Positions 35,208 through 46,990 of a stretch of 64,000 nucleotides of DNA are shown one piece after another. This DNA comes from Sambucus nigra (lineage: Eukaryota > Streptophyta > Magnoliopsida > Dipsacales > Adoxaceae), in the NCBI GenBank assembly GCA_949130495.1, contig OX422218.1, forward strand, positions 40,246,651 to 40,310,650, written 5' to 3'. The first letter of the stretch is position 1. Each line of letters begins with the position of its first letter. Made by a program: the position numbers and the translations under genes. The notes under the pieces were generated by a model, which did not search any database, had not been told where the DNA came from, and worked only from the letters and a program-made list of their open reading frames with translations.

Positions 35208-38085
35208 CCATGCGCGCCCGAGGGAGCAAGGCAATAGCTGGATTCGCGTGATGGGTCTTCCCCTGCACCTAGGGGGGGAAGAAGTTTTTAAAGACGTTGG
35301 TGATAAATGTGGAGGCTTTGCAATAGTTGACCATGCTATCTTAATAGGGGAGGACTTGCGCTGGGCTAGAATCCTCGTACATGGGATGGAGCTCCTCCCA
35401 AACAAAATAACCATCGCTAGTGGGGGCTGGGTGTTTGTTTTAACCATCTGTGAGGACGTTCAGTTATGTATAAGTGGAGTTGTAGCAACTCAAATAGAGG
35501 AATTCACTTTGTTACCCTTCAAGGTTCCTGATGCAGATGGGCAACTTCAGGCGACATACAATTCTAGAAAAGAGGTGAACTGTGTCGCCGTGGAGGTGCC
35601 GAAGCAGGCGACGACCTAGGTAGCGGGTTGTGGTAAATGTGATGGAGGCAAGGAATTCGCACCTGGGCATGCTAAGATGTATACTACAGAGATTACGACT
35701 ACGGCTTCGATAGCAACGCTCAAAACAGGAATAGGAGGGAAACTCATCGGAGGCATCTTGGAGGAGAAACAAAAGGTCGTCAGTGAGGGAATACTACAGA
35801 CCAGTAAACTGGAGATAGGGGTAGGGAATGCGAAGCTTGTGCCGATTACGGCGTCAGCTGGATGGAAAGCCGACGATAGTAGCATCCCCGCACAGGGATG
35901 GGCGGTTGAGACACTGTTACCCGATGGCGACGACTCAGCATGGAATAAAGTGGACAACCCCAGTTCAAACGCTACACGCGTATGCAGGCCAGACTTGGAG
36001 TTGGGTCCAACAAAAATTGATCAGCGTGTAGGGTGTAAAGTATTTAATATAGTGAAAGACACTACAAAAGGGATAGAACCGGGTGTGAGTGGAACATTTA
36101 TCAATTGTATAGAATGGACAAAAAAGGATGGAAGGGCACAGTGCCACATTGACAACGCATGTGTGGAAAAAATAGTTTATTTAAGGACAAATGGTGGATT
36201 TCTGTAAAGGGTAATAAAGATATCAATAATCAGTCTCTAGATGGTGGGGTAGAATTATTAAATAGCAATAGTAGGGTATCTGTCTCTACTCACATGCCAC
36301 TTTCGGCATATGCGGAATTGGAAAATGAGTGCGTGGGGGTTATTCCTGAAAGGGATGTACAAGTGGAAAATTATTTTGTGAGTGGCGGATCTCGGGGGAT
36401 CCAAACTAGGAAGAAATTATTTATTTCAGCCAGGCAAAGGGTTAAACAAGTGGCAGTTAATGGGAGGATCCCTATTTCAGGTTTCAAGACTACGCATGCT
36501 GTCAATATGGGTGGATCTATCAACTCAGACAAAGGGACAATGTGTGAGGAATATAAGGAATGTTGTTCTAATAAACGTGGTGGTTTATTATACAATTTGT
36601 GCAGCAATAGCGTGGGAACCATACCAAATTCAAAGCAAAAATATCATGTGTCATGGGGGCATTATGATGGAGGCAATAAAATCAGAGAGGGGATGTTTTC
36701 GTCTGAGAAGAGGGTTAAATTAGTAAATATTAATCTGAGGGGGGAGAAAATAAGGAAGGAGGGGAGTTAAGGAAAAAGCATGGGTCAGAGGTGTTCATGG
36801 AAAAAAATAAAGGGAAGAATGACGTTTATCTCGGATCATCCTTGTTAAATCTCAAAAATATTAAGGCGTTTAGTAGTGTGGGAAAAAAAGGAATAAAAGG
36901 CGAGGCAGTGGGGAAATGTACTGAGGGGAAAAAAGCGATGGTGGTGGCTAGCGAAATGTCGACGGGGGATAGTAAAAAAGAGGATGCGTCTTTTTAGGAA
37001 CTAAACGATTCGAGACTATGGGTAGAGTTAAAGATTCCAAACCAGGAAGAAATTATTAATACTAATGAGGAAGAAGGCTGGGACAAAGATCCGATGGGAT
37101 GGAGGGAGGACTTATTAGGATCTTTTAGCATCGACGCAGGAATTGTTTTTAAGGGGTGCGAGATGGAGAGGGACTTCCTTTCTGTGTGGGAGGCGACTTC
37201 AATGTGGTGCGATTCGGAACGGAAAGAAGCAACGATGGTATAATAATTGATCGATATATGAGAGATTTATTTGATTTCATTAACGGGATGGAGCTAATGG
37301 ACTTAACCCTAGAAGGGGGTTTGTTTACCTGGTCGAGCCTCAGGGATCTTCCATCTTTAACTCGACTTGACAGATTTCTTATATCTCTGGGTTAGGAGGA
37401 GCATTTTCCAGGTGTAATCCAGTCTTGTTTACCTATGTTGACGTCGGATCATTGTCCTATTCTTATTGAATGTGGGTGATTGAGGGAAGGGAGGATTCCA
37501 TTAAGATTTGAGAATATGTGGCTCAAGGAACCGAATTTTGAGGATAGAGTTAGAGATTGGTGGCTTGGGTATGAGGTGGAAGGGAATGCTAGTTTCAGAT
37601 TGGCTGTAGAGCTAAGTTTTCTCAAAGAAGATTTAAGGAAGTGGAACAGAGAAGTGTTAGGTAATATTCAGGTGGTCATAACAAGTTTGATGAAGGAGAT
37701 AAGAAGTCTTGATGAGAAAGAAGAGACATACGGGCTATCGGAAGAGGAGAGGAGAGTTAGAGAGACTAAAAAGGGGGAGTTAGGGAAGAGGTTAATTCAG
37801 GAAGAAATCAGTTGGCGACAAAAACCCAGGGCTCTATGGTTGAGGGAAGGAGAATCGAATACTAAGTTCTTTCACAAAGCTGCAAATGCCCACCGACGCG
37901 GGAACTTTATAGGCAAAATTGAAGTGGGGAGAGAGGTGTTCGATGAGGCGAGTGAGGTGAGGGGTCCAAGTGGGGGGAGGGGTGTTCGAAGAGACACTTT
38001 GTGTAATTGGAAAGTTAACTCAAGATTTTGGGATTTTATTACAAGGCAAAAGCATAGGCGTTATAATTACAAAGCGGTCTTTTGA
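35208..38085 (+). pseudogene. LINE retrotransposon remnant, copy 2 (ORF1 plus partial ORF2)
   Basis: The more complete LINE. 35200-35619 has SWIRVMGLPLHL, VFKDVGDKCGGF and LRWARILVHG, the second half of an ORF1 DUF4283-type module. A TAG at 35616-35618 and a lost A at 36168-36173 break it, and 36159-36770 is the ORF1 tail. ORF2 begins mid-endonuclease: 37156-37395 has FCVGGDFNVV, GGLFTWSS and RLDRFL; then SDHCP and 37480-38085 with WLKEPNF, WNREVLGNI and LREGESNTKFFHKAANAHR. The endonuclease N-terminus (the family's catalytic glutamate region) and the entire RT are missing. It cannot retrotranspose. Confidence 0.87.
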
Positions 38086-39586
38086 CAAAATATTTACAAT
38101 GTTATTTTATAAAAACTCGCAGTGTTATCTTGAAAAAAGTAGCAGTGGTTTAAATAACAATATTAAAATGTTGTTTTATTTAAACTGAATATCTAATGTT
38201 ACGGACTAAACGTGGTATACTAGTTTGGTCTTAGCGAGGGCATACATGTTTAAATGACGGTAAATAAAGAGATGTATATCAAAGGAATCCCTATTGAAGG
38301 CCAAAACGTAAGTTTGCACCAAGCTCTACTATAAACTGTATGCACTAATTTTACCAATTGCCCCAACTCCAATGTTCCACCATAATACCTCAACGAGGGT
38401 CTATGCCTTCTGCGACCATATTGTGCTGACCAGAATAAGCTTAAAAATAAAGAATATAACACTTCTACTTAGATGAAACTAAAATCTATATGTTTTGAAC
38501 TATAATGTACACTACTCAAATCAGAATGATATGCGTTGACTAAAACTAGTAAAATATGCTTTGGGCAAGGTCGTTTTGAGTAGGGGTAAAAATAATTACT
38601 TTTCATGAAACCAATAATAAAAATATATGAAATCGATGGTCATCATAAAATTTTCAAATGCATAAATACGCCTACAAAACCTCTAAAACTCGAAGAATAT
38701 GGCAATGTAATGCATGTTGAAAAGTCGGCTAACCAACGTGCATCTTCGTTTACATCGATTGGACAAAATTTCTTTGTAGGTGTCTATCAGTGGGCCAATG
38801 TGCATCATTTCAATGTCGATTGGCCGACTTGACTTTGTGCATTGTGTCGGCTGACCGACGTGCAGCATCATTTGGGATACTGTGCCTTTATAACCTAAAT
38901 ATAATATACATACATGCAATTAAATAATTTATTTGGCAAAATGCATTTTGTTTTAAAAATGAAGTTCACACCAGTTTCAAAATATGCACTACAAATGTAA
39001 CAATGTACAAGGACTACATTTTTGTTCCGCAACCGCCCCATTTTGGATTTTGCATTTTATGGGAAGAAAAAGAAATCTATAAAAATAAGGTACTAAATAG
39101 TTTGGTCACAAAAATTTAAATAATTACTCAAGTAAAAAACTGATGTTGGAAAAATTGAATCTATGGTCTGAAAATACCATGTACAAATCAATGTATAGAA
39201 TAAGCATCACGATGAAACCACGTTCTGCAGCAATAAAAAATTGAAATAAAATAGAGAAAACACACAACGTTACAAAAACCCAATTTTAAAATAGCAAAAA
39301 ACACTATCAGATTCCTAATTCCCCCATGTGTTCGTTATTCAGACCAACAAAAAATTGTGCTACATTCTTGGGTTAATATTAGGAAAAATGACATTGTTTT
39401 TGTCAACTACATAAAATTTTCCTTTTATGCTCAATATAAGTTTCATTTTACCATCTATTTATCATAATGTACAAACACAAGAGAACCAACTAAAGACATC
39501 ACAACAATTTCTTATCCTATGAAATGAACTGTAATGTTATAACACAATGCCATTACGAAATCTGTACAAATTATATGTAAAAAAAA
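38086..39586. other. Duplicated non-coding block, copy 2
   Basis: Matches 4129-5702 with a small deletion near 39470 relative to it. Contains the GTCGGC/ACCGACGTGC motif stretch at about 38720-38875. No gene is seen. Confidence 0.65.
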
Positions 39587-40227
39587 CTTACATAGGTGTA
39601 ATAAAGAGTTGTTCCTACAAAAACGGAGAAAAACAAGGTAAACCCCTTTTTAATAACACATGTGAATAACCTCCTAATGACTTTTTATATTTGCTGTTAA
39701 TTGTTGGCAACGTGGGGCTATGGATGATATATAATATCCTTAACAGTCACCATCAAGCGCAGTGTGGGCGGAATGGACACACCAAGCTTGATCAAAATTG
39801 ATTAAAAGTTGAGCTTGAAATGACAATCCTTTTTAAGCTTGAAACCAGAATCTTTGTGAGAACCTTGATAAAGTCTCTAGAACCATAGTGAGCTAAAATG
39901 AAGGACAACAGCTAGTTGGAGTATTCCAAATAGGAGATTCTAAAATTACTGAGTTGAATAAGGTTTCGCAGTGCGATCAAACCAAGTGAAAAGATCTCCA
40001 CTATCACCAAAACCTTGAGAATAAACAAAACCCATTGATTTCCACCATGATAGACGCAAGGGTACGATACTCAACTTCATAAAAAAATTAATAATGTCTC
40101 TTAGACCGTAATGAGGTTGATCAAAATTGATTCAGAGGCTTAATTATCGGTTTTGGCTGGACCGACACCTATAAAGAGCCTTTTGGAAAAAAATGAGCTT
40201 AATCACAATGGATTCAGAGGCGTTAAC

Positions 40228-41635
40228 TGATAATACCAAAATATCGCGTATTTCATCCGTCGAACCTACGCATGTTAGCTCCCTTGGGTGACTTAATCTC
40301 TATATTTAAGCCCGTTAACCAGACAACGTCGGTTTATATTGATAAAAGGCTATACGAGGTATAATTGGGCTTTTGTTGCTATTTAGGTACTAAGAATGGA
40401 GTTCGGCTGCATTCCGCGCAATTTTCGTACACAATCACACGTTCAAGGGCAATTCGGTCATTTTATAGCTTGGGCACCTGGCTCGACATCAACATGGAAG
40501 TTGTAGCTATCCTCGCTAGCTTCGTGTGACCATGAACGGTGCGTGATTCCGAGTCCGTATGACGAAGTTACGGCAATTTGAGCGGAGATGGAAAGCGTGC
40601 CATAAAAGGGGAAACCGTAGTCTGCCTTGCTTGATCGATCGATTGAGCCTGGAGGTCGATCGATCGACCACAGGGTTCGATCGATCGATCCCCTATTTTT
40701 CTGCAGGTATTTTCTTTTCATTTTCTTTCTTCTTTTCTTTTAGTCCAACTTACTACTTAAGGCAATTTTTATTGTAATAAGAGAGAGAGTCTCATATTAT
40801 GATGTAGATAGTTTTAGGATACATTTTAGGTTAGGGTTTGGTTTGGAGAGTTCATTTTCTCTTCTTCTTAGATTGACAACCCATGGGTTTTGTAATATTG
40901 AACTATTCATTGCCATCTCCTTTAATATAGCTTTGTTCTTCATTCTTTCTTTGCTTTGTAATTTAGTTTCCATGCTTTCTAACTAGTTGACATGCTGTAA
41001 TTCTTCCTGTCCTAGTTTAATTAGTGTACTTCATCATGCACCCTTAGATAAATAGGGTCAGGATTTCATTTCCGCAATTTTCGGGCCCCGAGCTCCGAAA
41101 ATTAGGTTTTGTGCAAACTTGCATTTAATTGAACCCGCGCGAATTAAAGTCGGATTATTATGCGTTTAACTTTCTATGTCATGCATCGTTAGTGTTTATA
41201 GAAATAATCCGAGTTTAATACGCGTGCGACTAATTTTCGGTTAAGTATTTATTCTCGCAAAATTTGCTTAAATTCCTTATTGTGTCAAGTTTATGTTTAA
41301 TTGATAATGCTCGATTAAATTGCTTTCAAGCCGGAATCTTGATTAGTAGTTGTTTCGATCCCTATGGTTGGATGATATCCCGATCCTCGTTTTTACTCTA
41401 TTTAGACTTAACTTCTCTTTTCTTTTATTTACGACCAACAATCACCTTTTTACACTTTTATTCCTGAATTTAATAATCTGTTACGATCTATCAAACATTC
41501 TCTGTGGATTCGATACCCGACTTACCGATGTACTCACTAGTTGAGTATAGTCGTAATTTAGGTTTTTGTATTAACGCGGTGAAACAAATTCAACGATTAG
41601 TGTTCTGACGCGACGTTACTTTTCACGCCTAATCA
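40228..41635. mobile_element. Solo LTR, second copy
   Basis: Same 1408 bp element as at 6329-7736, at the same site. Flanks are TTAAC on the left (40223-40227, one change from CTAAC) and CTAAC on the right (41636-41640). The shared site shows it was present before the 11 kb block was duplicated. Confidence 0.88.
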
Positions 41636-42131
41636 CTAACCCTTTTTTTTTAGAAAGGGGCTTGATCTCGATGGATTTAGAGGCCTATTGAATTTGTGGA
41701 ACATGCGTACATAGTACAAGATCATGTATTCAATATAGGTCAAGTTCCCAAAAATAAAGTTTTTTTTTTTTTTTGAAAATGAGGAAACAAAAATATTTAG
41801 TGGATACCCATATTAGTTTCTTAAAAAATCTTGATTAAGACAATCGCGGACTGGATAAAAAAAACACAATGTATACTCTTAATGACAAGAGTATCATTCA
41901 AAAACTTTGTTCCAATATTATGTCAGATCACTCATCTCAAATGGGCCGGATTTGACAAATTAGAGTTTGATCCATCTGTTTTGCAACACGTTCACTACAA
42001 GAAAAACAATCATTTATGTCAATTTTAAAATGAACATTATATCAGCTAAAGATTAAATGACATAAATATTTATATTTATCACTGTTCTAATTTAATTATT
42101 AGTTTTTATCTCAAATCAAAAATTGAGATAA

Positions 42132-42409
42132 ATGAAAAATAAGAGGCGCGCTTCTTCCCGCTGCGCTGAAAAATTGAGGGGAAAAGTGAGACCTAGTGAA
42201 AGAAAAGAAGCGGGCTCTTGGATCTTGCCTTTCCTCAACTCTCTCAAACCCCATTTCTCCCGCTCTCTTTTCAATCTCTCGTTCTCTATCTCCCCAACAT
42301 CGGTAGCACAATACATCCACGCTCCAACACCTGTATGTACTTTCAAGGTCTGTTCGTCCTCCTCCAATCTGGTACCATTTTACTCATGTCTCCATAGACG
42401 TATACACAG
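42132..42409 (+). other. Leader-like first exon with splice donor
   Basis: A C/T-rich stretch, less A+T-rich than its surroundings, starts just inside the CACTA left end. It ends at ACACAG with a donor GTAAGA at 42410, and an acceptor TTTATTTGCAG ends at 42502, giving a possible 93-bp intron. The open frame of 93 codons has no recognised domain. It could be the 5' leader of the element's own transcript. Inference only. Confidence 0.4.
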
Positions 42410-43289
42410 GTAAGAAATCAAAGAACATATGGTTCATTGTATAATGTTTTTAGGGTTTATATATGTGAATTTGATTTAATATGTTCTCTCTTTTATTTGC
42501 AGAGGTTTTATAGTTACTAGATTTTCTGCAAATAATTTTGTGCGATTTGTTTATATCTAATTGAGATTACATTTTTGCTAGGGATTTTTTTTCAATTTTA
42601 TTGGAACCAGTAAAGAATATGGCTCGACTTATGTGTTCTTACGTTTTTCTTTATCTACATCTACAAGAATATTGCACACATGTTTTGTGTCTGGGTATAT
42701 TAATAAGGGTTCAAAATTTTTGGATCATGTAAACAACACACATATGTGTGGGTGTGGGTGATTTAAAATAGTAATTTATTACTATTACGAGTTTTTCTTT
42801 AGTTTAAGGAAGTAATTGTCTTTATTGGTTGAAGGGTAAAACAACCAATATTTAAATGAAATGAACATGGGTTTGTCTGGCCTTTGTTTTTCAAGTCCTA
42901 ATTTGCCATCCTATAATTTATTGTTGGTTTGGATATTTGGTTTTTATGATTTCTCAAGTATGACCTCTGCAATTTGTGTTTTAACTCTTATAATTTTTTA
43001 GTTCAATGAAATATTGATGTTTACATTTTGTGTTTAGTTTACTTCTGCAGATGCTTTGGTGTTTAGTTCTCACAATGAAGTTCAATGGTATTCACATTAG
43101 TAGACCATTGTAAGTTTTTATATGAAATTTGTATGGATTTATATGGATTTTGTATGGATATATATGAAATTTGTTAGTTTTTTATGGCTTGTTAGTGTTA
43201 ACATTGTAAGTTTTTATATGAAATTTGTTATTTTTAAGTCAATACATATGTTGTCTAATAAATTGTTTAATTGCATGTATATATATTAG

Positions 43290-44125
43290 ATTTGGTTTAT
43301 CAAGGCATAGTCACTCAAACGACAATGCACGTCTGTCAGTCGACACAATGCACATAAGCAAATTGGCCAATCGACATTGCCCAAATCATATTTTTCTGAT
43401 TTTACTCCGCTCCTAGTATTCTTATAGGAGTTATGTACTTTATTGTTTAAAACATGTCTTTAAGCTTATTGTGATCAACACAGTATGGTCGCAAAATGCA
43501 TGAACCCAAGTGGAGGTATTATGATGGATCATTGGAATTGGGCCAATTGGCCTTTGCATACTTAGTTTAGTCCTGTAAAAATATTAAGAAAATAGTTGAT
43601 TTGGTGAGAAGAAAAAAAGTTTGATTTAATTTAATTGGTCCATTGAAGCAAAATATAGTGTGTCGTCCTGAATTCCATTGGCCTTCCCACTTCTCAACTC
43701 ATGGCATTTTGACTTGAGTGGTGCTCTTCATAGTTTAAAACATAGTTACCCATCCAAATGACACTGCTCGTCAACATATTAATGCATAACACCAAAGCAT
43801 AGTCATCCATCCGATGCTCAAATGACGCTGTATGTAGGTCGGTTTATGCCATGAACTAAGTCAAGTAGGCCAATCGACGCTCAAAAGATGCTTCATGTCG
43901 GGCCAACCGACACACAACACCAATTCAATTTCGACCAAGTGACACTCAAACGACGTTGCCCGCCTGCCCACCTGCACTAAAACGATGTTGCATGCCGACC
44001 AACCGACACCCAAACGATGTTGCATGTCGATCAGTCGACGAAATGCACCAGGTCAAATCGGCCAACCGACACTCGAATGATGCTACACGTCGGCCAACAA
44101 GAGAGAGAGAGAGAGAGAGAGGCCC
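43290..44125. repeat. Degenerate minisatellite of ACGATGTTGCATGTCGACC type
   Basis: Repeats of about 30-35 bp around GGCCAACCGACAC-CAAACGATGTTGC recur irregularly, most densely at 43880-44095, and end in a (GA)n tract (44100-44121). The motif resembles the block at 4815-4975, 18265-18420 and 38720-38875. Confidence 0.65.
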
Positions 44126-45140
44126 TCAACGAAAAAAATGAAAAGTGTCCAAATAAAATCAACCCAACACAACTGCATTTCAATTGAGATGATTATTATA
44201 TTAAATGACAACTATCTTTTAATTGTAGGTAATTTGGTGGGTGCTCATTCCCAAGAATGCGTTCATTGAAGCTACCCATAATGATGTTATATGTCTAATT
44301 TTATCCTAATGATTTTTTCTGCCTTTGAAAATTCTTTCATTTCTTTCCTTTCAAACATTCAAGGAAGGGCTAGAGCAATGCACCGCTATAAGCCGTCAAA
44401 AGGACAATCCATGAGAATGAAAGCACAATCTGCAAAGCTTGAACTATTCCCCATGCAAACCCTCCAACACCCAATATGCAAAAGAGGAAAGATCCTCCAC
44501 GATACGAAGAAGCAAGTAAGAAATCATCAAATTATCTATCATTTAGATGTATTTTGAAGGTTGTGATCTAATAAAATTAAAAGGTAAGTTCCAAGTAATT
44601 CAAGAGGCAATGAACCCATGAGATCATAAAGAGAGGTGATATAGCTCAGGAAAGAATCCCAACCCAAAAGTCATCCCGAAACATAATTTTCCTTTCATTT
44701 CAAACACTCAATTATAAGTTTTTGAGAAACACATCCAAGCCTTCAAATATAAAACACACCACGTAGAGATTTATATTTGGATCGAAAGGGTCCATATCCA
44801 TCCCCGCATGAGTCCAATCCAGACCGTTTATTTGCATCAGAAACAAAGCAATTTAATTGATAAAAATATAAATATTAGAAAGGAGTTGACTAGAAAAATT
44901 CCAACAATAGGAGAAATAAAATACTAAACAAAAGTACTGGAAAGATGTAAGAATTCAGTTATAATCCATTGCAAATCATCTTTTAGCCTACCAATGCCGA
45001 AGATAAAACATTAAGCGAACAAACAAACCAGCACAAACAACATTTCTGCTCACTGCACTGCTTGTCCACCCCAAATTGATAAGGAACATAGGTGTATTAT
45101 AGAAAGGTTTAAGCAAGGATGCCTTTAGGAAGATTCTAGT
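44126..45140. other. CACTA interior, origin unknown
   Basis: An 88-codon frame at 44291-44557 ends near a possible donor (AGCAAGTAAGAAATC). No domain is recognised on either strand. Confidence 0.35.
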
Positions 45141-45179
45141 TTTGGAAGCTCCCAAGTCCATTTGTTGTTTTCATCCCAC

Positions 45180-45310
45180 CCTTAAAAGATACTGTTGTTG
45201 CATCCCATACTCTTTAAAGCTGAGAAAGGAGAGATTTCAAAGAAGATACACCCCTCCACGGGTCTTCCCACAGATGAATAAGATTACCATCTCCTACTAT
45301 CCTACCTCGA
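45180..45310 (-). pseudogene. LINE ORF2 C-terminal fragment inside CACTA
   Basis: The minus strand reads GRIVGDGNLIHLWEDPWRGV, the signature between reverse transcriptase and zf-RVT in plant LINE ORF2 (a G-G-G/I-WEDPW pattern). The frame closes soon after. Neighbouring sequence to about 45900 may be further LINE or host debris but is not recognisable. Confidence 0.65.
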
Positions 45311-46493
45311 AATAGACATATCATTAAAAAGTCTCAACGTCATGAGAATATATTGCCCTAATCAACCTTTTGGTATCCCAACTGTTCTCGCGAACTCTGC
45401 TTTTGTATTATGATCACACACTGAAGGACATCTTTTAGGTAATGCTTTGTGTCAAATTAAATTACCAAACCTTAATCCCGCCTCATTTTTAGGATAAGAC
45501 ACTTTTCCATTCTATTAAATGATCGTGTGTACTTCCCCGCCCCCTACACATGAGTGCTTCCCATTCTTCAGTAAATAATACTAGCAATTTTCACCTGAAT
45601 TTTAAAGGTGCACAAAAAGTATGTGGGATGAGACCAATGTACGCCCCTCGGATGGAACAACTGCCTCTTTCCACTCATCGAATCTCTCATTAAATTTTCC
45701 ACCTTTTTAAGCATGCGTTCTCTTGAAACTCCGCGCTCAATCAAAGCATCAAGGCTATGGACCCATTAAGATGGATTATTAGCACCTTCATCAAGATTTA
45801 TATTTACATAGGTAATGGAGATGTCACATGGGATGTGAAGAATTCTTCTACAACCTTCATTGTGAGGAAGGAGGGGTTGGTCTTGGTCAGCATCTTCCTC
45901 AATAACTAGAATCGAGCTCCACCAATATTCTTTGTGAATTTCTGTTTCAGGCCAAGAGCAGTCCTTCGTTCACAACCCAAAGCTCATCTTAAGGACATTT
46001 GCTGCTATAATTGGACTAGCAAAACCACTCACCCACTTCTTAATGATCTGTCAACACCCCTCACATGACCCTAGCAGGGTGTAGAGCTAAATTGATACAA
46101 TTATCTATCCCTTTGTGATTTCACCCTTCAGTTCATAAATATATCTGAGATGCCCATGTTACTTTTGGAAGCAAAATTGACTTTATGAAGCTTGGGCTCG
46201 TTTCCACTTCAAATAAATTATCTAATTTTGATGTAATGTCTCCTTAAATATTATTAACTAAATGCTTCATTATTTTTTATTAGTCATAAGAGGTGAAAAA
46301 GTACATGAATAAAAACATAATAAATTGGTTCAAATATGTAAAATGGGGTAAATTGTAACAGGTGCTTTGTCGTTTTGGAGATAAGGTGCGGTCATTTTAA
46401 AGTTTCAAGTTTACTAGAATGGAGCTAAGGAGAGAGAGCTTGGGGGGAGCTCTGTGGTTTAGTCTTTCTCTAAATTCTTCCCTGCCAGAGATT
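45311..46493. other. CACTA interior, no gene recognised
   Basis: Less A+T-rich than most of the window but without an open frame or known motif. It may be captured DNA. Confidence 0.35.
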
Positions 46494-46823
46494 GCAGATG
46501 TACACAAGACAAGACAATACCAAATAGTGTTGTGCTATGGCAGATGTACACAAGACAATACCAAATAGTGCTTTAATGTTCGTGCCGACGGTCAAGTCTA
46601 CAGTGGATGCATAATATTTTTTTTAGCTGTCTGAAGGTTTTATAATCCACCTAATGTGTAAAGCAAATTAGCATAGGCTAGATGATATAGTGGAATCATT
46701 GGCTGATATAAAATTAGCTCCTCGTAATAGAGTGCAGTTTGCTTGTACATTTGTAGGGACTCGTATATTTCAGCAAATTCTCTCCAGGCATCATGATCTG
46801 CCAGCAAATTCTCTCCAGGCATC
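46494..46823 (-). pseudogene. Captured EMC2 (ER membrane protein complex subunit 2) fragment
   Basis: EMC2 is the TPR-containing cytosolic subunit of the complex that inserts membrane proteins into the ER. The minus strand from about 46801 reads DHDAWREFAEIYESLQMYKQ, then a YYEELIL segment and PLYHLAYANLLYTLGG, typical EMC2 TPR text. A GAA-to-TAA change follows GGL; an extra A in an A run then shifts the frame, after which YYASTVDLT and ALFGIVLCTSAIAQ are readable. A 22-bp piece is repeated at 46771-46792 and 46802-46823, and a ~31-bp piece at 46494-46529 and 46540-46570. About 95 codons are present out of a protein of roughly 300. No introns interrupt the segment. Confidence 0.85.
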
Positions 46824-46990
46824 GGAGCGCCGAAGCTTCATCTTCCGTACGAGATAGAGGTATTCCAAGTCCCCTCCACCTCCATCCTCCGCTTGCTTCA
46901 CCCTATTCACATCTCCTTCTGCCCTCGTGCCCTCTTCTTACCAATTCTCCGGATCCCCAATTTTTTAACACCCTAAACTAAACTAAACTA
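46824..46990 (+). other. C/T-rich leader-like segment beside EMC2 fragment
   Basis: CCCCTCCACCTCCATCCTCC-type sequence with CTAAACTAAACTAAACTAAAC at its end. It resembles the 5' leader of a plant gene in the plus direction, opposite to EMC2. It may be a second captured fragment. The product is not recognised. Confidence 0.35.
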
